In this document: positions 57,271-64,000 of the stretch, piece by piece
Numbering within the stretch: the first letter of the stretch is position 1
Layout of the letters: each line of letters starts with the position of its first letter
Source: SYAN01 sp964406345
Lineage (GTDB): Bacteria; Actinomycetota; Actinomycetes; Nanopelagicales; Nanopelagicaceae
Length of the DNA: 64,000 bases
Direction: 5' to 3'
Assembly (NCBI GenBank): GCA_964406345.1
Contig: CAYORK010000004.1
Coordinates: 1 to 64,000 of the forward strand
Notes under the pieces: model-generated
Told to the model about the DNA's origin: nothing
The model's database searches: none
Seen by the model: only the letters and a program-made list of their open reading frames with translations
Made by a program: the position numbers and the translations under genes

Positions 57271-57292
57271 GTTCACTTTCTCGTCACTCAAT
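57271..57292 (+). promoter_or_regulatory. Weaker PHO-box-like repeat upstream of pstS
   Basis: GTTCACTTTCT followed by CGTCACTCAAT, 11-bp units as in the pstC box. The second copy matches poorly. It suggests that pstS has its own phosphate-controlled promoter. Confidence 0.45.
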
Positions 57293-57380
57293 ATCAAGGC
57301 CAGTCCACCTTCTAGAAACCCTTCGTGGTTATCTTCGTCGCGTGTCCTTGTCCAATAACTCCCGTCTTGAAAGGAAGAAG

Positions 57381-58541
57381 ATGAGAATCTCAAAGCGTGC
57401 GAGAGTCTTCGTGATCTCGCTAGCGACCGTCATGTCCATCACCGCGATACCGGCCCATGCCAACATCAACCTCCAAGGTTCTGGTGCGAGCTTCGTCGGC
57501 AACGTCGTAGATGCATGTAAGAGCGGTTACAACAAAAAGACTGGCAACAGCATCGCCTACAATCCAGCAGGTTCAAGCACTGGCGTTCGAAATGCAGATG
57601 GAAACATCGGTGACTTCTGGTTCTCAGATGCAGCACACCTTGCTTCGACACGTCGCAGCTCCGTCATCAATATTCCTCTCGTCGCAGCTCCAATCGCTGT
57701 CCTTCATAACCTTCCAGCACGTACTCAGCTCTATTTGAGCCCGGAGACTGTTGCTGGGATCTTCGCCGGAGAGATCACGAAGTGGAACGATCCGAAGATC
57801 GTCGCCGACAACAACCGTCAAATCACTGAAGTGATTTATCGCAAGGGTAAGGATGGCAACGTCCTCAAGGACAAGGATGGAAAGAACGTAATTCTTCGAA
57901 CCCAGAAGAAGAACATTCGCTACACATTGCCCAACAGGGACATCAAGGTCTTCTATCGTTCCGATGGTTCAGGTACGACGAACAACTTCACCCGCTATCT
58001 CAATGCGGTGGCGCCATCAATCTTCACTAAGCCTGCGAACAACGCCTTCACTACCGCGTTCCCAGGCGATCTCAACGCGGCAGGAAACCGTGGCCGTATC
58101 GTCGGTGCTTCTCAGTCGCAAGGTGTTGCCCTCAACGCTGGCCAAACGAAGTACTCGATCACATACGCAGAGGTTTCCTTCGCCGCAACAAATGGACTCA
58201 AGGTAGCGGCACTTGGAAATGCATCCGGAAACTTCATCCTTCCTACGTCGACATCGACCTCAGCCTTCATCGGTGGATCAAGGATCGATGACGCTACCGG
58301 TGCAGTGACATTCGACTATCAAACAAAGGAGCCCGGTGCATATCCGCTCAGCATCGTCTCCTACATGCTCTTTGACACCAACCCAAGGGACAAGGCCCGG
58401 GGTAAGGCAGTCAAGGAGTGGGCTGAGTACCTGCTTACCGAGGATTGCGTCAATGGTGATGCCAAGGAGACCGGCTTCATCTACCTCACGGGCAAGGTGC
58501 GAACCACGGTTGAAGAGTTCATCAACCGCATCAAGCTCTAA
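57381..58541 (+). CDS. pstS: Phosphate-binding protein PstS
   Basis: 386 aa from the ATG of MRISKRARVFV with AAAGGAAG just upstream. Signal peptide ending about PAHA-N. No lipobox is seen, so it may be soluble or loosely held rather than a lipoprotein. Phosphate-site motifs: GSGASFVGNV, NPAGSSTGVRN, FWFSDAA and YRSDGSGTTNNF. It delivers phosphate to PstCAB. In the usual order pstS comes first; here it is last. Confidence 0.94.
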   Translation: MRISKRARVFVISLATVMSITAIPAHANINLQGSGASFVGNVVDACKSGYNKKTGNSIAYNPAGSSTGVRNADGNIGDFWFSDAAHLASTRRSSVINIPLVAAPIAVLHNLPARTQLYLSPETVAGIFAGEITKWNDPKIVADNNRQITEVIYRKGKDGNVLKDKDGKNVILRTQKKNIRYTLPNRDIKVFYRSDGSGTTNNFTRYLNAVAPSIFTKPANNAFTTAFPGDLNAAGNRGRIVGASQSQGVALNAGQTKYSITYAEVSFAATNGLKVAALGNASGNFILPTSTSTSAFIGGSRIDDATGAVTFDYQTKEPGAYPLSIVSYMLFDTNPRDKARGKAVKEWAEYLLTEDCVNGDAKETGFIYLTGKVRTTVEEFINRIKL

Positions 58542-58561
58542 CCGCTACACAGTCAGAAACG

Positions 58562-58599
58562 TCTGGGCCGACTTGAGGGAGTCGGCCCAGATTTTTTTT
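58562..58599 (+). terminator. Intrinsic terminator of pstS
   Basis: TCTGGGCCGACT / AGTCGGCCCAGA, a 12-bp perfect stem with loop TGAGGG, then eight T. The strongest terminator in the window, 20 bp after the pstS stop. Confidence 0.93.
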
Positions 58600-58673
58600 G
58601 GGCACAGGGCACACTTTGAAGTACCTCAACCGACATTTTCTGAAAGTCTTGAGCAAGCACGAGTAGTCAGGTG

Positions 58674-58747
58674 CGCGCCTGGCAGGAATCGAACCTGCGA
58701 CAACCCGCTTAGAAGGCGGGTGCTCTATCCGACTGAGCTACAGGCGC
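58674..58747 (-). tRNA. tRNA-Arg (anticodon TCT)
   Basis: 74 nt. Acceptor stem GCGCCTG / CAGGCGC, T-arm GGTTCGATTCC, and an anticodon loop CTTCTAA with TCT. Confidence 0.94.
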
Positions 58748-58818
58748 ATATGAATGGCAAATCCTCGCCAATTCTAGGGTCTCAGATCTCGCTCCAACGA
58801 TCTCTCGTTGAGAACCTA

Positions 58819-58824
58819 TAGGGT
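58819..58824 (+). promoter_or_regulatory. -10 element of ettA (TAGGGT)
   Basis: TAGGGT ending 8 nt before the GTG at 58833, heading the ettA-thioesterase-glucosidase-MFS operon. Confidence 0.4.
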
Positions 58825-58832
58825 TTCCCATC

Positions 58833-60500
58833 GTGGCTGAGTTCATTTACACGATGAAGAAGGCGCGTAAAGCGCATGGCGACAAGGTCATCCTTGATGA
58901 CGTCACCTTGATGTTCTATCCCGGAGCGAAGATCGGCGTAGTCGGTCCTAACGGTGCAGGTAAGTCGACCGTCCTTCAGATCATGGCCGGAATCCAGCAG
59001 CCATCAAATGGCGAGGCATATCTCTCTCCTGGTTACACAGTGGGCATTTTGTTGCAAGAGCCACCTCTCGATGAGAGTAAGAACGTCTTGGAGAATGTCC
59101 AAGAAGGTGTCGCCGAGACTGTGGCGCTCGTCAATCGTTTCAATCAGATCTCCGAGGAGATGGCGAATCCCGATGCTGATTACGACAAACTCCTCGCTGA
59201 GATGGGTGAGCTACAAGAGAAACTAGATCATCTCAACGCTTGGGATCTTGATTCACAACTCGAGCAAGCAATGGACGCGCTCCGATGTCCACCACCAGAT
59301 GCGGATGTCAAAGTCCTCTCCGGTGGCGAGAAGCGACGCGTCGCGCTCTGTAAATTGTTGTTGCAAAAGCCTGACCTTCTTCTCCTTGATGAGCCAACGA
59401 ACCATCTCGATGCCGAGTCGGTTCTCTGGCTAGAACAACATTTGAGCAAATACGAGGGAACAGTTGTAGCCATCACCCACGATCGATACTTCCTCGACAA
59501 TGTCGCACAGTGGATCTTGGAACTCGACCGCGGTCGTGCCTATCCGTACGAAGGTAATTACTCGACCTATCTTGAGACGAAGTCGGCACGCCTGAAAGTG
59601 GAAGGCCAGAAGGACGCGAAGCGTGCGAAGCGATTGAAGGAAGAACTCGAATGGGTCCGCCAGAACGCGAAGGGACGCCAGGCGAAGTCGAAGGCACGTC
59701 TTGCCCGATATGAGGAGATGGCTGCCGAAGCGGAGAAGATGCGAAAACTCGACTTCGAAGAGATCCAGATACCACCAGGTCCACGTCTCGGAAATGTCGT
59801 GGTCGAGGTCGAGAACTTGAGTAAAGGATTCTCAGATCGACTACTGATCGATGACCTCTCTTTCACCTTGCCCAGGAACGGCATCGTCGGTGTCATCGGC
59901 CCGAACGGCGCCGGAAAGACCACTCTCTTCAAGATGATTCTCGGACAAGAGACGCCGGATTCTGGCTCGATCAAAGTGGGGGAGACGGTCAAGGTTTCCT
60001 ATGTCGATCAGTCACGTGCCGGTATCGATCCAAAGAAGTCCCTCTGGGAAGTCGTCTCTGATGGCTTGGATTACATCAAAGTAGGTGCAGTAGAGATGCC
60101 AAGTCGCGCCTATGTATCCGCTTTCGGTTTCAAGGGTCCTGATCAACAAAAGCCCGCTGGCGTGCTCTCAGGTGGTGAACGAAACCGCCTCAACCTCGCA
60201 CTTACTTTGAAGATGGGTGGAAATCTCCTCCTTCTCGATGAGCCAACGAACGACCTTGATGTCGAAACTTTGGGATCGCTAGAGAATGCGCTCCTCGAGT
60301 TTCCCGGTTGCGCGGTAGTGATCTCGCACGATCGCTGGTTCCTAGATCGCGTCGCGACGCACATCCTCGCGCACGAGGGGGATTCACAGTGGTTCTGGTT
60401 CGAAGGAAACTTCGAGTCCTATGAGAAGAACAAGGTTGAGCGGCTTGGAGTGGAGGCATCACGCCCACACCGCGTTACCTATAGAAAGCTCACTCGATGA
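58833..60500 (+). CDS. ettA: Energy-dependent translational throttle ABC-F protein
   Basis: 555 aa, GTG start. Two ATPase domains with GPNGAGKST and LSGGEKRRVALCKLL first, then GPNGAGKTT and LSGGERNRLNLAL. The ARM insert in the first domain and the linker (KRAKRLKEELEWVRQNAKGRQAKSKARL) identify EttA of the ABC-F family. It binds the ribosomal E site and gates the first peptide bond when the cellular ADP/ATP balance changes. No membrane part is present. Confidence 0.95.
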   Translation: MAEFIYTMKKARKAHGDKVILDDVTLMFYPGAKIGVVGPNGAGKSTVLQIMAGIQQPSNGEAYLSPGYTVGILLQEPPLDESKNVLENVQEGVAETVALVNRFNQISEEMANPDADYDKLLAEMGELQEKLDHLNAWDLDSQLEQAMDALRCPPPDADVKVLSGGEKRRVALCKLLLQKPDLLLLDEPTNHLDAESVLWLEQHLSKYEGTVVAITHDRYFLDNVAQWILELDRGRAYPYEGNYSTYLETKSARLKVEGQKDAKRAKRLKEELEWVRQNAKGRQAKSKARLARYEEMAAEAEKMRKLDFEEIQIPPGPRLGNVVVEVENLSKGFSDRLLIDDLSFTLPRNGIVGVIGPNGAGKTTLFKMILGQETPDSGSIKVGETVKVSYVDQSRAGIDPKKSLWEVVSDGLDYIKVGAVEMPSRAYVSAFGFKGPDQQKPAGVLSGGERNRLNLALTLKMGGNLLLLDEPTNDLDVETLGSLENALLEFPGCAVVISHDRWFLDRVATHILAHEGDSQWFWFEGNFESYEKNKVERLGVEASRPHRVTYRKLTR

Positions 60501-60916
60501 AGCGCCATCACTGCATCATCAAGACGCGATGGGACGATCTTGATGCCTTCGGTCATGTCAACAATGCTGCTTATCTGACCTACGTGCAAGAGGCACGATC
60601 GGACTTCACTTGGTATGCGCGAAAGATGAAGAACGAGGATCCGATCCTGCTTTACATGGTCGTCGCACGTGCAGAGGTCGACTTCTTGCTTCCGATCTAC
60701 GAGGGCCACACTGATCTTGATGTATCTATCTGGGTGGGGCGAATCGGCAATTCCTCCTTCACCTTGAAGTATGAGATCGCCGCGCAAGGAGTCGTCTTCG
60801 CGCGAGCTGAGACGGTGCAGGTTGCGGTCGATCAGAACACTCAGAAGTCGCGCCCATTGAATGAGGATGAACGAGCCTTCTTGTTGGAGTATCAGGACGA
60901 AAGCGAGCAGGAGTAG
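60497..60916 (+). CDS. 4-hydroxybenzoyl-CoA-type thioesterase (hotdog fold)
   Basis: 139 aa, ATGA overlap with ettA. The hotdog signature WDDLDAFGHVNNAAYLTYVQEAR has the catalytic Asp. It resembles YbgC/FcbC-type acyl-CoA thioesterases. The placement next to ettA is seen in other actinobacteria. The substrate is unknown. Confidence 0.9.
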   Translation: MKRHHCIIKTRWDDLDAFGHVNNAAYLTYVQEARSDFTWYARKMKNEDPILLYMVVARAEVDFLLPIYEGHTDLDVSIWVGRIGNSSFTLKYEIAAQGVVFARAETVQVAVDQNTQKSRPLNEDERAFLLEYQDESEQE

Positions 60917-60919
60917 TCG

Positions 60920-62590
60920 ATGAACCTTGCACCTCGAAGTGCCCGCGCCTGGTGGCGTGATGCGGTGACATATCAGATCTACATCCGATCCTTCGCCGAC
61001 GCCAATGGTGACGGAAAGGGCGATGTCGAAGGAATCCGCAGCCGACTTCCTTATCTCAAGGCGCTCGGCATCGACGCCATCTGGATCACTCCTTGGTACC
61101 CATCCCCGCAGAATGACCACGGTTATGACGTCGCTGACTACATGGATATCGAACCGGATTACGGCACTCTTGATGACGCGAAACGTCTGATCAAAGAGGC
61201 GCACGATCTAGGAATTCGAGTCATCGTGGACATCGTCCCCAATCACTCTTCCGATCAACATCCTTGGTTCCAAGAGGCGCTCGCCTCCGAACCAGGATCT
61301 GCAGCACGAGAGCGCTACATCTTCCGTGATGGCAAGGGCCCCAATGGTGATCTACCACCGAACAATTGGACTGCTGTCTTCGGTGGACCTGCCTGGCATC
61401 GTGTCACCGAAAAGGATGGAAAGCCTGGCCAGTGGTACTTGCATCTCTTTGCGATCGAGCAACCGGACTTCAATTGGGAGAACCCTGAAGTACGTGAGTA
61501 CTTCGAGCGAGTACTCAAGTTCTGGCTAGATATCGGTGTCGACGGATTCCGGATCGATGTCGCGCACGGGATGATCAAGGCGAAGGGATTACCTGACACT
61601 CCGGAGAAGGACTCACCAGAGATGCTCGCGGCAGTATCGATGCCATTCTGGGATCAGGACGGTGTCCATGAGATCTACAGGTCTTGGCGCAAGATCCTCG
61701 ACTCGTATTCGGGTGATCGGATGGCAGTCGCTGAGGCGTGGGTGAGTCCCGCATCGCGTATCGCTCGTTACCTCCGTCCCGATGAGTTGGCGAATTCCTT
61801 CAACTTCGACTTCCTCACCTCACCATGGGATGTCACAGCGCTTCGAGAGCGGATCGATTCCTCGCTCGCTGCGATCAAGGAGGTTGGAGCCCCGGCATCG
61901 TGGGTGTTCAACAATCATGATGTAGTCCGGTCGGTCGATCGCTTCGCTTTGGGTCTGACACCAGGCACGGGGGAGACCACACTTGATCGCCAAGGAGATC
62001 CAGCGAAACTTGATCTCAATCTTGGGATCAAGCGCGCACGGGCCGGAGCTCTCTTGATGTTGGCTCTTCCGGGTGGTGCATACATCTACCAAGGTGAGGA
62101 ATTAGCGCTACCAGAGGTGCGAGACATCCCGGAAAATCGCCTCACTGATCCACGCTGGCGGATGTCGAATTTCACGGACCGGGGTCGCGATGGTTGTCGT
62201 GTCCCGATTCCTTGGAAGAGCGATGCGGACGGTGCATTCGGTTTTTCGACCAATTCCACATTACCTCCACATGAAGCGTGGCTACCGCAATCCAATTGGT
62301 GGGGTTCCTTCGCTGTCGAGTCACAAGAGAAGAACAATGACTCGACTCTCCATCTCTACCGAAACGCACTTGCGATTCGTGCTCGTGAAGAGGGTCTAGG
62401 CGATGGGCCGATGACATGGATCGATCTCGGTAAGGACTTACTTGCCTTCACTCGCCCTGGAGGCTTCCTCTGCGCGATCAATTTCGGTGATGAAGTCGGA
62501 TTGCCTGCAGGTGAAGTACTCCTTTCGAGCGCGCCGCTCGATAACGGTCTTCTCCCTCGTGATACCGCAGTCTGGATCCGAACTTCCTAG
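60920..62590 (+). CDS. GH13 alpha-glucosidase / oligo-1,6-glucosidase-like
   Basis: 556 aa. GH13 motifs: DIVPNHSSDQH, the nucleophile Asp in GFRIDVAHGM, the acid/base Glu in VAEAWV, and the transition-state pair in NNHDVVR. The N-terminal WWRDAVTYQIYIRSFADANGDGKGDVEGI is typical of alpha-glucosidases. Cytoplasmic (no signal). It probably cleaves alpha-glucosides or glycogen-derived oligosaccharides. The next gene, an MFS transporter, begins directly at its stop. Confidence 0.93.
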   Translation: MNLAPRSARAWWRDAVTYQIYIRSFADANGDGKGDVEGIRSRLPYLKALGIDAIWITPWYPSPQNDHGYDVADYMDIEPDYGTLDDAKRLIKEAHDLGIRVIVDIVPNHSSDQHPWFQEALASEPGSAARERYIFRDGKGPNGDLPPNNWTAVFGGPAWHRVTEKDGKPGQWYLHLFAIEQPDFNWENPEVREYFERVLKFWLDIGVDGFRIDVAHGMIKAKGLPDTPEKDSPEMLAAVSMPFWDQDGVHEIYRSWRKILDSYSGDRMAVAEAWVSPASRIARYLRPDELANSFNFDFLTSPWDVTALRERIDSSLAAIKEVGAPASWVFNNHDVVRSVDRFALGLTPGTGETTLDRQGDPAKLDLNLGIKRARAGALLMLALPGGAYIYQGEELALPEVRDIPENRLTDPRWRMSNFTDRGRDGCRVPIPWKSDADGAFGFSTNSTLPPHEAWLPQSNWWGSFAVESQEKNNDSTLHLYRNALAIRAREEGLGDGPMTWIDLGKDLLAFTRPGGFLCAINFGDEVGLPAGEVLLSSAPLDNGLLPRDTAVWIRTS

Positions 62591-63805
62591 ATGAGCGAAC
62601 TCGTCCAAGAACGCACCGTCAAAGTCCTCGCATTGACGCAGGTTCTCAATGGACTTGGAGTCGCAGGAACTGTTGCGGCAGGTTCGCTATTGGTCTCTTC
62701 CATCACCGGCTCTGAGACTTTGGCAGGACTTGCCCAGACGTCCTCCGTACTTGGTGCTGCTGCGCTTGCACTCCCGCTTGCTCGACTCACATCTCAAGGC
62801 GGAAGGCGTTTGGCGCTATCGGTCGGGTACCTCGCCGGGTTGATGGGAGCGCTCTTCGCGATCCTTGGTGGAGTGGAGCGAAACATCTATCTCATGCTCC
62901 TTGGAACATTCCTCGTCGGTTCGGCTTCGGCGGCTGGTTATCAGGCACGTTTTGCTGCGATTGATCTCGCAACGGATCAACATCGCGCCAGACAACTCTC
63001 TTTCGTCGTCTGGGGAGCGACGATCGGTGCGGTTGCGGGACCGAATCTGATGGAGCCGGCCGGCGCGATCGCCGAGGTCTTTGGTTGGCCTCGACTCGTT
63101 GGGCCCTACATGCTTGCCGCGGTGACACTGACTCTCGCAACTCTTGTGATCCAACTCTTCCTTCGTCCCGACCCTTACCTAATGGCTGAGAGGAATTCGA
63201 ATCGCCCATCGCTCTCACGTGGCAGTACTCGAGAGAGCCTTGCTTATCTACGAACCAATCCTCGAGCGCTCTTTGCCATCATCTCGATCGCGATCGGACA
63301 TGTCGCGATGGTCTCGGTGATGGTGATGACACCGGTGCACATGGCTCATGTCGATGTGACCTTGACAGTGATCGGATTGGTAATAAGCATTCATGTGATT
63401 GGTATGTATGCATTCTCACCGATCGTAGGACAGATCAGTGACCGAATCGGTCGGGTACGAGCGATACAAGTCGGTGTCGTAATCCTTCTTCTCTCCATGC
63501 TCGTCTCCGGCCTAGCTGCCGCCGACGATGAGATCACACTTGGTATCGGACTCTTCCTTCTTGGACTTGGCTGGTCATTCACGCTGATCGCAGGTTCTGC
63601 ACTCCTGAGCGAATCAGTCTCACCTGAGATGAAGCCGGCGACACAAGGAGCGAGCGATCTCGTGATGAATCTCAGCGGTGCGGCAGGTGGTGCACTCGCT
63701 GGCGTCATCATCGGCACCTTGAGCTATGCCTGGCTCTGCTTCTTTGCTGCCATCCCTGTGCTGTATCTCTTACTGAGATCGCGCACCCTAGAGATCCAAG
63801 TGTGA
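62591..63805 (+). CDS. MFS transporter
   Basis: 404 aa, twelve predicted helices, ATG immediately after the glucosidase stop. Inter-helix motif GQISDRIGRVRAIQVG between helices 8 and 9 and the helix-rich N-half (AALALPLARLTSQGGRRLAL) identify the major facilitator superfamily. The substrate cannot be read; drug export and sugar-related uptake are both open. Confidence 0.88.
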   Translation: MSELVQERTVKVLALTQVLNGLGVAGTVAAGSLLVSSITGSETLAGLAQTSSVLGAAALALPLARLTSQGGRRLALSVGYLAGLMGALFAILGGVERNIYLMLLGTFLVGSASAAGYQARFAAIDLATDQHRARQLSFVVWGATIGAVAGPNLMEPAGAIAEVFGWPRLVGPYMLAAVTLTLATLVIQLFLRPDPYLMAERNSNRPSLSRGSTRESLAYLRTNPRALFAIISIAIGHVAMVSVMVMTPVHMAHVDVTLTVIGLVISIHVIGMYAFSPIVGQISDRIGRVRAIQVGVVILLLSMLVSGLAAADDEITLGIGLFLLGLGWSFTLIAGSALLSESVSPEMKPATQGASDLVMNLSGAAGGALAGVIIGTLSYAWLCFFAAIPVLYLLLRSRTLEIQV

Positions 63806-63839
63806 AGGTGAGTGCGAAGGTGAGTGCGAAGGTGAGTCT
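63804..63839 (+). repeat. 12-bp tandem repeat before the hemoglobin gene
   Basis: GAAGGTGAGTGC twice, then GAAGGTGAGTCT. It starts in the MFS stop codon and ends 2 bp before the next ATG, so it supplies several GAAGGTGA ribosome-site-like words. Confidence 0.85.
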
Positions 63840-63841
63840 GC

Positions 63842-64000
63842 ATGGATGAGAAGAGCCTCTTTGAGCGTATCGGCGGCGAGGAGACCTTCGAACAATTGGT
63901 CTCACACTTCTACGCGCTCGTCTCGCAAGATCCAATCCTTCGTCCCATGTATCCCGATGACGACTTCCATGCTGCCGCAGAGAGATTGATGCTCTTTCTC
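63842..64000 (+). CDS. Truncated hemoglobin (N-terminal part, cut by window edge)
   Basis: 53 codons seen: MDEKSLFERIGGEETFEQLVSHFYALVSQDPILRPMY and on. The IGGEETFEQLV...FY and Asp-Pro-turn pattern and the later PDDDFHAAAERL match group II truncated hemoglobins (GlbO type). The distal and proximal heme residues lie beyond the window. Bacterial members bind O2 or handle NO. Confidence 0.85.
   Translation, partial: MDEKSLFERIGGEETFEQLVSHFYALVSQDPILRPMYPDDDFHAAAERLMLFL

Noticed and set aside
58336..58821. 161-aa frame after pstS
   Set aside because: It crosses the pstS terminator and the tRNA-Arg gene on the opposite strand, so it is not a gene.

Overview
The window reads as chromosomal DNA of a free-living actinomycete (class Actinomycetia). 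Evidence: mycothiol deacetylase MshB, two WhiB iron-sulfur regulators, MtrAB, PdtaS, a seven-iron ferredoxin beside dapC, and a gene order that follows Mycobacterium tuberculosis from the manC/whiB2 region through DUF3499, manB, sahH, mtrAB, comF and secA to pdtaS/whiB1. GC is moderate (about mid-50s percent by eye, not counted), genes are tightly packed and often overlap by 4 bp, and two 100-N scaffold gaps mark a draft, probably metagenome-derived, assembly. I see no prophage, insertion sequence, CRISPR array, rRNA or origin, and no gene-free stretch longer than about 300 bp.

Layout. 1-4 kb: DUF3107 (cut by the window edge), TetR, mshB plus a small membrane protein, cysS (with a gap) and a small SH3-like protein. 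4-6.4 kb: fdxA, dapC (apparently with a non-ATG start) and a mannose-1-phosphate guanylyltransferase. 6.5-20.3 kb: the cell-envelope and regulation block: whiB, a giant membrane glycosyltransferase, DUF5719, DUF3499, manB, sahH, mtrAB, a ComF-like protein and secA. 20.3-26 kb: DUF6459, SAF and CpaE-like pilus-type proteins, pdtaS, whiB1, msrA/msrB and a 3-methyladenine glycosylase. 26-31 kb: LacI regulator, PatB-like C-S lyase, a phytoene-desaturase-like oxidoreductase (broken only by an assembly gap) and small membrane or exported proteins. 31-38 kb: argG, a CysN-CysC fusion, a TauE/SafE permease and a sulfotransferase, which look like a PAPS-making and sulfate-transferring cassette; then a DUF885 metallohydrolase. 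38-48 kb: deoD, trhO, a DMT transporter, a LuxR regulator, an ABC exporter, nnrD, a LolA-like protein with an ABC-2 transporter, and a YqhA protein. 48-52.6 kb: SDR, acyl-CoA dehydrogenase, APH-like kinase and zinc-type dehydrogenase (possibly hydroxyacyl-CoA breakdown), then three small proteins. 52.6-58.8 kb: tRNA-Lys, a secreted HNH nuclease, tRNA-His, orn, a pst phosphate-uptake locus with PHO-box-like repeats, and tRNA-Arg. 58.8-64 kb: ettA, a thioesterase, an alpha-glucosidase, an MFS transporter and the start of a truncated hemoglobin.

A genome-wide style of expression is visible. At about eighteen operon heads a TANNNT -10 hexamer lies only 6-8 nt before the start codon, the signature of leaderless mRNA. 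Genes inside operons use ATGA/GTGA/TAATG overlaps, and a minority (sahH, lolA-like, pstS, fdxA) carry a clear Shine-Dalgarno sequence. This rule fixes several start codons, for example those of secA, pdtaS, msrA and the ABC exporter.

The most unusual items are the argG-cysNC-tauE-sulfotransferase cassette lacking cysD, the dapC start that seems to be CTG, the acyl-CoA dehydrogenase/kinase pair, the terminator-like hairpin in the whiB1 leader, and recurrent 9-19 bp tandem duplications at gene borders.
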